Source: Betaproteobacteria bacterium Ga0077526 (GTDB lineage: Bacteria > Pseudomonadota > Gammaproteobacteria > Burkholderiales > Ga0077523). From it: 64,000 nucleotides of DNA. Numbering within the stretch: position 1 is the first letter of the stretch; every line of letters begins with the position of its first letter. The stretch lies in the NCBI GenBank assembly GCA_001464765.1, contig LNDV01000035.1, positions 62,001 through 126,000 of the forward strand. Reading direction: 5' to 3'. The notes under the pieces were generated by a model. That model had not been told where the DNA came from. It made no database searches and saw only the letters and a list, made by a program, of their open reading frames with translations. This document shows, one piece after another, positions 17,085 through 26,146 of the stretch. The position numbers and the translations under genes were made by a program.

Positions 17085-17771
17085 TCAGCGGACCGGGGTC
17101 TCCACCACACAGTCATCGGCGACCACGAAACAGCGTTCGCCGCGCACCGGCGTGATCAGGGCGGAGCCGGTGAACGCGCCGAAGGCCGGTAGGCACCCGA
17201 CCCTTTCCCCGAAATGGAAGCAGGGCAGACGCACGCTGTCCCGCCCCCGGCCGAAGAGCCGCACGGCCGGATGCAGGTGACCGGCGAGCACGTAGCCTTC
17301 CTCGCGAGGTTCGGGGTGGTGACACAGCAGAAAAGGCGCGGCCTGGAAGGGTTCCGCCACCGTGTCGATGGCGAGACTCGCCGGCGGGTCTCCGGCGTGC
17401 CGGTCGTGGTTGCCCCGCACGAGGACCATTTCGATCGCCCCGTGGCCAGCGCGCCACTGGGCAGCGAGTTCCAGCGTGGCTGGCGCTCTCCCGGCACGGC
17501 TGTGGAGGAAGTCCCCGAGAAACACGATACGCGCCGGTTCGACCCGCCGGATCGCCGCATCGAGCCGATCGAGCGTCTCGCGGGTGGTGCCGCCCGGGAC
17601 GGGAACGCCCATCGCGCGGAAGCTGGCCGCCTTGCCAAGATGCACGTCCGCCACGAGCAGCCAGCCCCGCGCGGGCCAGAACAGCGCCTTCTCGGGAAGC
17701 AGCACAAGCCGCTCGCCTGCGATGTCGATCTCGACCAAACAGGGTCCGCCGGAAAGTCGAAGGGCCGACAT
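17085..17771 (-). CDS. pdeM: ligase-associated DNA damage response endonuclease PdeM
   Basis: The 228-residue calcineurin-type metallophosphoesterase has the metal-binding series DVHLGK, GDFLHS, RGNHDR, CHHPEPRE and AGHLHPAVRLFGRG. The arrangement and length match PdeM, which in many bacteria is encoded with an Lhr-like helicase, an ATP-dependent ligase and a metallo-beta-lactamase exonuclease. None of those partners is adjacent here, so the gene is separated from its usual cluster. It lies 40 bp downstream of the hemerythrin gene on the same strand. Confidence 0.85.
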   Translation of the reverse strand: MSALRLSGGPCLVEIDIAGERLVLLPEKALFWPARGWLLVADVHLGKAASFRAMGVPVPGGTTRETLDRLDAAIRRVEPARIVFLGDFLHSRAGRAPATLELAAQWRAGHGAIEMVLVRGNHDRHAGDPPASLAIDTVAEPFQAAPFLLCHHPEPREEGYVLAGHLHPAVRLFGRGRDSVRLPCFHFGERVGCLPAFGAFTGSALITPVRGERCFVVADDCVVETPVR

Positions 17772-17811
17772 CGTCGGCCCTTCGGGGTTGCGTCAGGGAA
17801 GGTGCGGGGCG

Positions 17812-18219
17812 TCAGGCGCCGTGGCTCGGCTCGTAGCCCTTGTCCTTCATGTACATGGACAGCACGGTGTCCATCGAGGAGGCATGGTCCGCGAACCACT
17901 CGGCCACGGCCTTGGCGAGCACAGGCCCGAAGCGGTACTCCCCGCTCTCGACCCGGCGCTTCACCTCGTTGGCGATCTCGAGCACGCCTTCGTGCTCGCG
18001 CCGGTGGCAGCCGAGCGGCGGGAACTCGAGGCTCTCCATCCAGCGCTCCTCCTGCCCGAAGTGCGCCTTCGTGTGATCGATGAACTCCGTGATGACAGCC
18101 GCCATCTCGCCGTCCGGCGCATCCGCGATGCGATTGAGAAAATCGACGAACTCGCGATGGGTGTCGTCCATCACGCCCTGGTCGATCGCCAGCGTTTCGT
18201 TCCACTCCATGACCGGCAT
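17812..18219 (-). CDS. bacteriohemerythrin
   Basis: This 135-residue single-domain hemerythrin binds O2 at a non-heme di-iron site. All seven expected ligands are present at canonical spacing: His21, His53, Glu57, His72, His76, His112 and Asp117. It begins MPVMEWNETLAIDQGVMDDTH, the typical N-terminal arm. It may serve oxygen delivery or sensing in a bacterium that meets low oxygen. pdeM follows on the same strand, probably without functional linkage. Confidence 0.95.
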   Translation of the reverse strand: MPVMEWNETLAIDQGVMDDTHREFVDFLNRIADAPDGEMAAVITEFIDHTKAHFGQEERWMESLEFPPLGCHRREHEGVLEIANEVKRRVESGEYRFGPVLAKAVAEWFADHASSMDTVLSMYMKDKGYEPSHGA

Positions 18220-18298
18220 CGCCGTTTCTCCGTCCTCGAAAGCCGCAACTTTACCCGATGGCAGGTCCGCCCAACCCGGACGGCCTTCCCTTGCCCGG

Positions 18299-20677
18299 CT
18301 ACCGGCCCTTCAGGGCCCGGGCCAGAGCATCGGCCATGGCGCCGCCCGCCGGGGCGGGTGCCTGAGCCGCCGGGCGCGCAGGGCGGCCGCCGCCGCTCCC
18401 GCCACCTCCTCCACCGGATTTCGACCGTCCGCCATCCCGCGGCCCCGACGACTCGCGCGCCGGCGCCGGGGTCTCGTCCAGCCGCATGGTGAGTGCGACG
18501 CGTTTCCGCTTCTCGTCGACCTCCAGCACCTTGACCTTCACGACATCGCCCGCCTTCACAACCTCTCGCGGGTCTTTCACGAACTTGCGCGCCATCATCG
18601 ACACGTGCACGAGACCGTCCTGATGCACGCCGATGTCGACGAAGGCCCCGAAGTTCGTGACGTTGGTGATCACGCCTTCCAGCACCATGCCGGGCTGGAG
18701 ATCGCGGAGGTCGTCGACGCCCTCCTTGAAGGTAGCGGTCTTGAATTCGGGCCGCGGATCACGACCGGGCTTCTCGAGTTCGCGCAGGATGTCCTGCACG
18801 GTGGGCAGACCGAAGCGCTCGTCCGTGTACTTGCGCGGGTCCAGCGCACGGACGACATCGCTGCGGCCCATGATGTCACACACCGATCGCTGCACGTCAC
18901 CCAGGATCTTCTCGACCACCGGATAGGCTTCGGGGTGCACTGCCGAGGCGTCGAGGGGGTTGTCGCCGCCCACGATGCGCAGGAAGCCCGCCGCCTGTTC
19001 GTAGGTCTTGGGGCCCAGTCGCGGCACCTGCTTCAGCGCGTCTCGCGAGGGGAACGGTCCGTTCTGATCACGATGGCGGACGATGTTCTCGGCGAGCGAG
19101 GCGGTGAGGCCGGAGATCCGTGCGAGCAGCGGGATCGAGGCCGTGTTGACGTCCACTCCCACGGCGTTCACGCAATCCTCCACCACGGCATCGAGGGACT
19201 TGGCGAGCTTCGTCTGACTGACGTCGTGCTGGTACTGGCCCACACCGATGGACTTCGGGTCGATCTTCACGAGTTCGGCGAGCGGATCCTGCAGACGTCG
19301 AGCGATGGATACCGCGCCGCGCAGGCTTACGTCCAGATCGGGAAACTCGCGGGCAGCGAGTTCGGAAGCCGAGTAAACGGACGCGCCCGCTTCGGACACC
19401 ACGACCTTCGTGAGCTTGAGTTCGGGATGCTTCTGCATCAGCTCGGCCGTGAGCTTGTCGGTCTCGCGCGACGCCGTGCCGTTGCCGATGGAAACGAGCG
19501 CCACGCCGTGACGCGCGCAGATCTTCGCCAGCGCGGCGATCGACCCGTCCCAGTCATTGCGCGGGGCGTGAGGATAGATGGTCGAGGTCTCGACGACCTT
19601 GCCCGTGCCGTCGACCACGGCCACCTTCACGCCGGTGCGCAGTCCGGGGTCGAGCCCCATCGTGGCTTTCTGTCCCGCGGGGGCGGCGAGCAGCAGGTCG
19701 TGCAGATTACTGGCGAACACGCGGATCGCCTCTTCCTCCGCGCGGGCGCGCAGTTCGGACAGGAGATCGCTCTCGATCTGCCAGGCCACCTTCACACGCC
19801 AGGTCCAGCGGACCGATTCGCACAGCCACGGGTCTGCCGGGCGCCCCTGTTCCCGCACACCGACGTGCACGGCGATCATGCCTTCGCAGCGACCGAAGGT
19901 GCCGGGCTTCACTTCCTCGGCAATTTCCTCGGGGAGTTTCAGTTGCAGACGGAGGATGTCCTCATTGCGGCCGCGAAACAGCGCGAGCGCGCGGTGCGAC
20001 GGAATGTCGCGCAACGGCTCCGAGTACTCGAAGTAGTCGCGGAATTTCGCGCCCTCTTCCGCCTTGCCTTCGGCCATCGCCGAGACCAACACGCCGTTGT
20101 CCTGCATGTGCTGCCGCAGGCGGGCGAGCAGGTCCGCCTGTTCCGCGAAACGCTCCATCAGGATCTGGCGGGCGCCCTCGAGTGCCGCCTTCCCGTCGGG
20201 CACGCCGGGGTTGTCGCCGTCGGCCGTGGTGAACGGTTCACGGAGGAACTTCGCGGCTTCGGCATCGGGGATGAGCGTCGGATCTTCCAGAAGACCGAGT
20301 GCGAGGGGCTCGAGACCGGCCTCGCGGGCGATCTGCGCCTTGGTGCGCCGCTTGGGCTTGTAGGGCAGGTAGAGGTCTTCAAGGCGCTGCTTGGTCTCGG
20401 CGCTCTCGACCTGGGCGCGCAGTTCGGGCGTGAGCTTGCCCTGCTCCTCGATGCTCGCCACGATGGCCGTGCGCCGCTCCTCCAGTTCGCGCAGATAGCC
20501 CAGCCGCTCCTCGAGCGTCCGAAGCTGGGTGTCGTCGAGCCCGCCCGTGACTTCCTTGCGGTAGCGCGCGATGAAGGGAACGGTGGCGCCCTCGTCGAGC
20601 AGGGCGACGGCGGCCTCCACCTGGCGCGGATTGACGGCGATTTCGGTGGCAATGCGATGAGCGATCGGCGGGAGCAT
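18299..20677 (-). CDS. tex: Tex-family RNA-binding transcription accessory protein
   Basis: The 792-residue protein has the full Tex layout. The N-terminal helical region begins [22 protein letters not shown] with [17 protein letters not shown]. The YqgF-like domain includes [17 protein letters not shown]. The helix-hairpin-helix pair includes [15 protein letters not shown], and the S1 RNA-binding domain lies at about 655-730 ([21 protein letters not shown]). A glycine/proline-rich tail of about 50 residues follows the S1 domain. Tex acts in the cytoplasm on transcription and RNA. It is encoded alone. The start at 20677 is the family's normal N-terminus. Confidence 0.96.
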   Translation of the reverse strand: MLPPIAHRIATEIAVNPRQVEAAVALLDEGATVPFIARYRKEVTGGLDDTQLRTLEERLGYLRELEERRTAIVASIEEQGKLTPELRAQVESAETKQRLEDLYLPYKPKRRTKAQIAREAGLEPLALGLLEDPTLIPDAEAAKFLREPFTTADGDNPGVPDGKAALEGARQILMERFAEQADLLARLRQHMQDNGVLVSAMAEGKAEEGAKFRDYFEYSEPLRDIPSHRALALFRGRNEDILRLQLKLPEEIAEEVKPGTFGRCEGMIAVHVGVREQGRPADPWLCESVRWTWRVKVAWQIESDLLSELRARAEEEAIRVFASNLHDLLLAAPAGQKATMGLDPGLRTGVKVAVVDGTGKVVETSTIYPHAPRNDWDGSIAALAKICARHGVALVSIGNGTASRETDKLTAELMQKHPELKLTKVVVSEAGASVYSASELAAREFPDLDVSLRGAVSIARRLQDPLAELVKIDPKSIGVGQYQHDVSQTKLAKSLDAVVEDCVNAVGVDVNTASIPLLARISGLTASLAENIVRHRDQNGPFPSRDALKQVPRLGPKTYEQAAGFLRIVGGDNPLDASAVHPEAYPVVEKILGDVQRSVCDIMGRSDVVRALDPRKYTDERFGLPTVQDILRELEKPGRDPRPEFKTATFKEGVDDLRDLQPGMVLEGVITNVTNFGAFVDIGVHQDGLVHVSMMARKFVKDPREVVKAGDVVKVKVLEVDEKRKRVALTMRLDETPAPARESSGPRDGGRSKSGGGGGGSGGGRPARPAAQAPAPAGGAMADALARALKGR

Positions 20678-20797
20678 GAATCCGTGGGTCCGGGAGCGGG
20701 TAAAGGGAAGCCGCGGACTATGGCGAATCGGCGGGCGGGATGCAAGGAGGCGATGGACGATCGATTGGCGGGCATTCGGTGGCGATGCCGATGCATG

Positions 20798-20834
20798 TCC
20801 CCGGAGTCGCGCCTTCGGCGCTCGTCCGGGCTAC
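20798..20834. repeat. REP-like element, half copy
   Basis: Only the right arm is present, from TCCCCGGAGTCGCGCC to CGTCCGGGCTAC. Its internal mini-hairpin is GCGCC-TTC-GGCGC, where other copies have GGCCC-TTC-GGGCC, so pairing is kept while bases change. Confidence 0.75.
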
Positions 20835-20952
20835 GCGAGCCGGGGACCACACGCGACGAGAGCAGGTGGATCAATTGGCCGGGCGAGGAAGGTAACGGGT
20901 GGTTGGAGCGCGAACCGCGAACCTCACTCGCCTTGCATCGATCGCCGCATGC

Positions 20953-21050
20953 GTAGCCCGGACGAGGGCCGAACGGCCCGACTCCGGGAACCACGCCGAC
21001 ATTCGCACACCGCACCCCGGAGTCGCGCCTTCCGCGCTCGTCCGGGCTAC
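20953..21050. repeat. REP-like cruciform element, copy 3 (full)
   Basis: It runs from GTAGCCCGGACGAG to GTCCGGGCTAC, with inner arms CGACTCCGGG and CCCCGGAGTCG and a mini-hairpin in each half. It shares the central-loop text ATTCGCACACCGC with copy 1 at 12927, so these two copies are closer relatives. Confidence 0.85.
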
Positions 21051-21061
21051 GCGAGCGGACG

Positions 21062-21105
21062 CCCTTCCCCCTTCCCTCTTCCCTCTTCCCCCTTCCCCCA
21101 TCCCC
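21062..21105 (-). repeat. polypurine tract (G-rich on the minus strand)
   Basis: On the plus strand, seven C-runs of 3-5 bases are separated by TT, TCTT or AT. The minus strand therefore carries GGGGGAAGAGGGAAGAGGG-type sequence able to form a G-quadruplex or triplex. It lies between the palindrome at 20953 and the 8-bp array, downstream of the amidohydrolase in its sense direction. The 20678-21140 gap contains only these repeats plus about 120 bp of plain sequence beside tex. Confidence 0.7.
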
Positions 21106-21106
21106 G

Positions 21107-21162
21107 CTTCACACCTTCACACCTTCACGCCTTCACGCCTTCACGCCTTCACGCCTTCACGC
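21107..21162 (-). repeat. 8-bp tandem array NNGTGAAG (minus sense), 7 units running into a coding sequence
   Basis: Seven units of CTTCAC plus AC or GC (plus strand) are spaced exactly 8 bases apart. The last three overlap the stop codon and final codons of the amidohydrolase gene, whose C-terminal REGVKA is encoded by the repeat. Confidence 0.88.
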
Positions 21163-22388
21163 AGCTTGACCACTCTCCCACCCTGCACGATCCCGACGAT
21201 GCGCGCGGCATCCTGGAGCACGCGGACATCGGCGACGGGATCGCCGTCGACCAGGAGCAAGTCCGCGAGATAGCCGGACTTCACGAGCCCCACGTCGAGG
21301 CCCATCAGTTCACCGCCGACTTTCGTGGCGCACTGCAGCGCCTCAGTCGGTGAGTAGCCGAACAGCGACACGTAGAGTTCGATGTCGCGCGCGTTGGTTC
21401 CTTGCGGGGTGATCGGAAACCCGTAATCGCCGCCGATCACGACCCGGATGCCGCGGCGGCGCATCGCCGCGAAGGTCTGCTGCGCGCAATCCAGCGTCTC
21501 CTGGAGAGCCGCAAGCCGGACGGGGTCCCGCACCGGCGGCATGGTGGCGGGCGGATGGAGCGAGTTGTAGATCGGCGCGATCGCCGGCCCTACAAACACG
21601 CGGTCGCGCACGGCCTCGAGCCGATCGAGCGCCGCCTCGTCCGCGTACTCGCAGTGGTAGATCACGTCTACGCCGCAGTCCAGCGCACGAATCACGGAAT
21701 GCGATGCGCGCGCGTGCGCTGCGACCGTCTTGCCGAAATCGTGGGCCACCTCGCAGGCCGCGCGCACTTCGGCCTCGCGCATGACGGTCATGCGACTCTT
21801 CGCGGCACGCAGCGGGCCGTCGCCGGAGATGTTGATCTTGATGGTGTCGACGCCCTCCCGCGCGCAAAGACGGACCGCGCGTGCGATGTCGTCGGGACCG
21901 TCTGCCACGAGGCCGAAGCTGGCCCGATCGAGATGCAGGCGCCGCTCGTCGCCGAGCCCGCCCGTGACCGTGATCTCCGGACTCGCAGCGCGCAGCCGCG
22001 GGCCGGGGATGCGGCCCGACGCGATGGCATTGCGGATCACGACGTCGAGTCGAAGTTTGGCGCTGGCGGCGCTGAACGCACTCGTAAAGCCGGCGTCCAG
22101 GAGCCTGCGGGCGTTGTACATCGTCTCGAGCGTGTGTTCCTCGGGCGGGATGTCGCCCAGATCTGTGCTCTGCGGCATCTCGCAGAAACTCAGGTGCGCG
22201 TGGCCCTCGATGAGGCCAGGCATCAGCGTGAGGCCGGCCGCATCGACCACCTGCGCGCCCTCGGCCGGGAGGCGATCGGGGCGCATGCAAACGGCGGCGA
22301 TCGTTTCGCCGTCCACCAGGACGTCTCCGGGGAATCGGCCGGTGCCGGAGCCGTCCCATACGAGGGCATCGCGGAAGAGCGTTCTCAT
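21141..22388 (-). CDS. amidohydrolase family protein (metal-dependent, imidazolonepropionase/prolidase-like)
   Basis: The 415-residue protein is numbered from ATG 22388 (MRTLFRDALVW). A GTG 15 bases further upstream is also possible; neither has a clear ribosome site. Motifs of the amidohydrolase superfamily are present: LMPGLIEGHAHLSF (first metal histidines), KINISGDG, VAAHARAS, VIYHCEY and a late VIGGDYGFP, followed by the usual C-terminal beta-sandwich (GYLADLLLVDGDPVADV). The family hydrolyses amide or related bonds in small molecules or dipeptides; the substrate cannot be read from sequence. The C-terminal six residues derive from an 8-bp repeat array. The AraC-type gene lies about 100 bp upstream in the same direction. 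Confidence 0.88.
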   Translation of the reverse strand: MRTLFRDALVWDGSGTGRFPGDVLVDGETIAAVCMRPDRLPAEGAQVVDAAGLTLMPGLIEGHAHLSFCEMPQSTDLGDIPPEEHTLETMYNARRLLDAGFTSAFSAASAKLRLDVVIRNAIASGRIPGPRLRAASPEITVTGGLGDERRLHLDRASFGLVADGPDDIARAVRLCAREGVDTIKINISGDGPLRAAKSRMTVMREAEVRAACEVAHDFGKTVAAHARASHSVIRALDCGVDVIYHCEYADEAALDRLEAVRDRVFVGPAIAPIYNSLHPPATMPPVRDPVRLAALQETLDCAQQTFAAMRRRGIRVVIGGDYGFPITPQGTNARDIELYVSLFGYSPTEALQCATKVGGELMGLDVGLVKSGYLADLLLVDGDPVADVRVLQDAARIVGIVQGGRVVKLREGVKA

Positions 22389-22489
22389 GGAAACCGTGAC
22401 CACGGGGAAGAGACTTTCGGACTATACCGCCGCCAGCGGGCCCTGCCCGGAGGAGACTCGACCCGATCCCGAAGCCGGCGAGTGAGTGG

Positions 22490-23563
22490 CTACAGCGCGT
22501 CTCCGAATCCGCCCCCGTTGGCAACACGCCGCACGGCGAGCGTCTCGGACGGCAGTTCCCCGAACTGGCGGGCATACAGGCGGCTGAACTGGCTGGCATG
22601 CCAGAAGCCCCAGCGCACGGCGACATCGCCCACGCGCAGGGAGCCGGGATCGGCTTCGAGCAGCGTGCGCCGGACCTGATCGAGGCGCAGCGACCGCACA
22701 TAGGCCGCCGCACTCACCCCGAGAGATTTCTGGAAAGCGTACTGGAGCGTGCGCGGACTCACGTGGAGGACGCCGCAGAGTTCTTCCACGGACGGTGCCA
22801 CCCGAGAGCCGTCCTGCACCATGTCCCGCACCTTGCGAACCATCTGCTTGTAGGAGGCGACAGGGCGCCCGACGCCCGCGTGCGGCTCGTCCTGCCGAAG
22901 CGTCGCACCGGCAGAGTCGATACAACGATCGCGAAGCGCCTGCCACGGTCGAGACCCGCGTCCCGCAAACGCCTCGTTCACCACCGTGCTGAGACCGTCG
23001 CCCAGGATGGCGCGCAGTTCGGCGCACAACTCATTCGGCAAACGGACCCCGCGGTGACAGTTGCCGTCGCGGGCGCTCGACTGGATCCGGTGCAGACTCG
23101 GGATTTCCTGCAGGGCGTCCCACGCGATGGCCATGCCGGCCACCCGTACGCCGGCCGGCTGGAGCCGCCAGCAGTCGACCGCAGGAGCAATCAGGAGACA
23201 TTCGTCGTCCCCGAGCGCACGGCTGTCGTAGTAGGCACCGTGCCATCCGTCGAGGGAGAAGAGCACGATGAACGCGTCGGCATGCCAGCAACCCCACATC
23301 TCGGCGGCCACGGACAGCGAGAACTCGAACACCGTGACCTGACCGTCGGAGATGAGTTGCCCGTCAAACCAGGGACTGCCGGGCGCGGTCTGCAGGACCG
23401 ACATGGTCACGCCCAGCGATCGGCCGAGCACCCTCTCCACCACCGAACACTGGCTCGTGTGGAATGACAATGCGGTCGCCACCGTGCCCGATGGCCCGTC
23501 GAACTCCGCCCGCGCACCCCTCTCGGTATCGCGCAGTACCGCATCGAATCGTTTACCGCCCAT
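22490..23563 (-). CDS. AraC-family transcriptional regulator
   Basis: The 357-residue protein has a divergent N-terminal sensor half (about 1-230) and a C-terminal AraC DNA-binding domain. The latter includes VEELCGVLHVSPRTLQYAFQ (first helix-turn-helix), GVSAAAYVRSLRLDQVRRTLL and VAVRWGFWHASQFSRLYARQFGELPS (second). The ending matches the EutR/OruR-like branch. It may regulate the amidohydrolase downstream on the same strand, but it has no operator recognisable here. Confidence 0.9.
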   Translation of the reverse strand: MGGKRFDAVLRDTERGARAEFDGPSGTVATALSFHTSQCSVVERVLGRSLGVTMSVLQTAPGSPWFDGQLISDGQVTVFEFSLSVAAEMWGCWHADAFIVLFSLDGWHGAYYDSRALGDDECLLIAPAVDCWRLQPAGVRVAGMAIAWDALQEIPSLHRIQSSARDGNCHRGVRLPNELCAELRAILGDGLSTVVNEAFAGRGSRPWQALRDRCIDSAGATLRQDEPHAGVGRPVASYKQMVRKVRDMVQDGSRVAPSVEELCGVLHVSPRTLQYAFQKSLGVSAAAYVRSLRLDQVRRTLLEADPGSLRVGDVAVRWGFWHASQFSRLYARQFGELPSETLAVRRVANGGGFGDAL

Positions 23564-24013
23564 TGTGCCCGGCTGGTTCCGGTGACCCCTACGGTGGGCG
23601 CCCCCCCCAGGGACGGCTCACCTTGTTGAGCATGTCCGGCTGCCACCCCTGGCCGACGGACAACTAGTCAAGTCCACCTCGTCTGATTCGATACATCGCT
23701 ACTTCCTGAAGGGTAGCAAAGGCACCATCGCGATGCGTAAAACTTTGCTGCAACAAATGGCGCGTGTCGCCGTCCCGGCGTCGTCATTCGGGAGAATCCT
23801 GTCTCGGATCGGTCAACAGGTCGACGATCGCACACCCGAGGTTCCTCGCAGACAACCGAAGCGTCGACAGGTCCGTCCTTCGCCCCGGTCTTCACCAGAA
23901 CTCGTTATGCACCCGTCAAGGGCGACGACACCGGGGGTGTCTCGTGTCGAATCGAGCGAGTTGATTGCTGAGTAGCGCTAGCCCTTCGCGGGAATCGGCC
24001 CGAAAACGGGTCC
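23564..24013. other. 450-bp gap between divergent genes
   Basis: It separates the AraC gene (minus) and a histidine kinase gene (plus). Several short ORFs occur, but none has a recognisable product or codon pattern like the neighbours. The GC content looks somewhat lower than in the flanking genes. It probably contains both promoters; none could be assigned with confidence. Confidence 0.45.
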
Positions 24014-26026
24014 ATGACAACGAAGCCAAGTCGCCCCGAATGCAGCGTCCGGACGGACAGCGTCGCGTACCGGAAGACAGACGCCGGAGCTGTCACGGAC
24101 CGCTGGCGGCGATCCTTGATCTGGCTCGCCGCGAGCGCCGGCACGGCGGGCCTCGCACTGCTCCTGTCGGCCGACCAAGGTATGGGCGCGCTGCTGTCCG
24201 CGCCGGTGCGTCCCGAGGCGGCAGGGCAGCGGCACGGCAGCGAGATCCACGGAGCCACGGAGGGGGCGAACCCACGCGAGGCCAGCAGCACCCGGCCTTC
24301 TGACCGGATGCCGGCTGCGCTCGCGGATCAGGCGACCGGGATGCGTCACCGCAGCCTCGCCGGCGGCGGCCTGATCACGGTCTGCGCTCTGATCCTCGGC
24401 GCCCTGGTGGTCCTGGAACGACGGCGCAGTGCCATCGAACTGCGTCAGGCTGTCGAGAACCGCGAGCAGCAGCTTCGACTCGCCATCGACTCCGCCCAGG
24501 TGGGTACCTGGGAACTGGCGCCGCTCGATGACACCGTGGCGTTCAACGAGGCATGGTACCGGCTGCTGGGTCTCGACGGCCCGCTCCGGCCCACCACCAC
24601 CGCGGACTGGCTGCGGCGGATGCATCCGCAGGATGTTCCCGCCGCTCGCGCCGCCCTGGTGGACCACCTTCGCGGCACCACCGACGTTCTCCGGACCGAA
24701 CTGCGGCTGCGCAGCGGCGACGACCGCTGGCTCTGGATCTCGCTGATCGGCAAGTCCATCCGGAAGAATGCGGCGGGTCGCGTGACGCGCCTGGCGGGCA
24801 TCGCGATCGACAACACCGCATTGCGGCGTGCCACGGCGCAGGCAACGCTCACGGAATCGAAGCTGCAGGCCTTCGTGACCCACGTGCCCGCTGCTGTGGC
24901 GATGTTCGATACCGAGATGAATTTCGTCGCATGGAGCGCGCGGTGGCTCCCCGAAACGGGACTGCCGCCGACGGATCTGACCGGGAAAAACTTCTACCGC
25001 GTGTATCCGAACACGACCGAACGCTGGAAGGAGGCGCACCGCCGCTGCCTGCAGGGCGCCGTGGAGCGCGCCGAGGAGGACCGCGTCGAGAACTCATGCG
25101 GCGCTGCGGAATGGATCCGCTGGGAGTGCCGCCCCTGGTCCACGCCGGACTCCCCGATCGCCGGCGTCATGATCTTCATCGAGGACATCACGGCGCCGCG
25201 CGCCCAGCGCGAGGAACTGGCGCGGCACCGCGACGCGCTGGCGAGCCTCGTGACCGAACGCACAGCGGAACTGCTCGCAGCGGTGGAAAGGGCCGAGTGC
25301 GCAAACAGCGCCAAGTCCGAGTTCCTCGCCAACATCTCCCACGAGCTGCGCACGCCCATGCACGCCATCATCAGTTTCGCGGACCTCGGGCTGAAGCGTT
25401 CGCGGCAGATGGCGGACGAGAAGCTGTCGCGCTACCTGGGCAATGCCCGCTCCAGCGCCCAGCGGCTGCTGGTGCTCATCAATGACCTGCTGGATCTGTC
25501 CAAGCTGGAGTCCGGGAAGATGCGGCTCGACTTCGTCGAGACCGACCTGCTGGTCATCGCCCGCGACTGCGTCGAAGAGGTGACGTCCGTCGCCCAGGAC
25601 AAGGGCATCGAACTCCGTGTGGAACAGCCCACGACCTCTCCCGCCGTCCGGATCGATGTGTACCGACTGCGTCAGGTGGTGGTCAATCTGCTGTCCAATG
25701 CGTTGCGCTTCGCACCCGTCGGATCGGCCGTGCGCGTGCAGGTGCTGGGAGCCGCCATGGAAGACGGCACGCCTGCCGCCCAACTGGAAGTCATCGACTG
25801 CGGCCCCGGCATTCCCGACGACGAACTCGACGCGGTGTTCGACAAGTTCGTCCAGTCATCGAAGACCGCCTCTGGCGGCGGCGGCACCGGCTTGGGACTG
25901 GCAATCTGTCGCGAGATCGTCATGGCGCACGGCGGTAGCATCCGGGCGCTCCCGCACACCGGCGGGGCCCGGATCGTGGTTCGTATACCTGCCGCGAACT
26001 TCGCCAGCGCGTCCGAGGCCGTCTAG
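24014..26026 (+). CDS. PAS-domain sensor histidine kinase
   Basis: The 670-residue membrane kinase has two transmembrane helices (about 34-52 and 117-136) enclosing a short, low-complexity periplasmic loop. Two PAS domains follow (about 150-265 and 285-400; WELAPLDDTVAFNEAWYRLLG and FDTEMNFVAWSARWL). After a coiled coil comes HisKA with His443 in NISHELRTPMHAIISF, then HATPase_c with LLSNALRFAP, DCGPGIPDDEL and GTGLGLAICREIV. No receiver domain is present and no response-regulator gene is adjacent, so the partner is unknown. Confidence 0.92.
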   Translation: MTTKPSRPECSVRTDSVAYRKTDAGAVTDRWRRSLIWLAASAGTAGLALLLSADQGMGALLSAPVRPEAAGQRHGSEIHGATEGANPREASSTRPSDRMPAALADQATGMRHRSLAGGGLITVCALILGALVVLERRRSAIELRQAVENREQQLRLAIDSAQVGTWELAPLDDTVAFNEAWYRLLGLDGPLRPTTTADWLRRMHPQDVPAARAALVDHLRGTTDVLRTELRLRSGDDRWLWISLIGKSIRKNAAGRVTRLAGIAIDNTALRRATAQATLTESKLQAFVTHVPAAVAMFDTEMNFVAWSARWLPETGLPPTDLTGKNFYRVYPNTTERWKEAHRRCLQGAVERAEEDRVENSCGAAEWIRWECRPWSTPDSPIAGVMIFIEDITAPRAQREELARHRDALASLVTERTAELLAAVERAECANSAKSEFLANISHELRTPMHAIISFADLGLKRSRQMADEKLSRYLGNARSSAQRLLVLINDLLDLSKLESGKMRLDFVETDLLVIARDCVEEVTSVAQDKGIELRVEQPTTSPAVRIDVYRLRQVVVNLLSNALRFAPVGSAVRVQVLGAAMEDGTPAAQLEVIDCGPGIPDDELDAVFDKFVQSSKTASGGGGTGLGLAICREIVMAHGGSIRALPHTGGARIVVRIPAANFASASEAV

Positions 26027-26146
26027 GCACGGGCTCCCGCACCCACCCGAAACTGTCCCGCCTGGGTCCTGTAATCTAGGCAGACAACATTCGGACGGAA
26101 GGCGGTCTTCGCGTTCCGGGAGTCCGACGACCATCGGGAGCGAGCA

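Noticed and set aside
23733-23975. 80-codon plus-strand frame in the gap before the PAS kinase
   Set aside because: Arginine/proline/serine-rich, no motif, codon pattern unlike genes around it.
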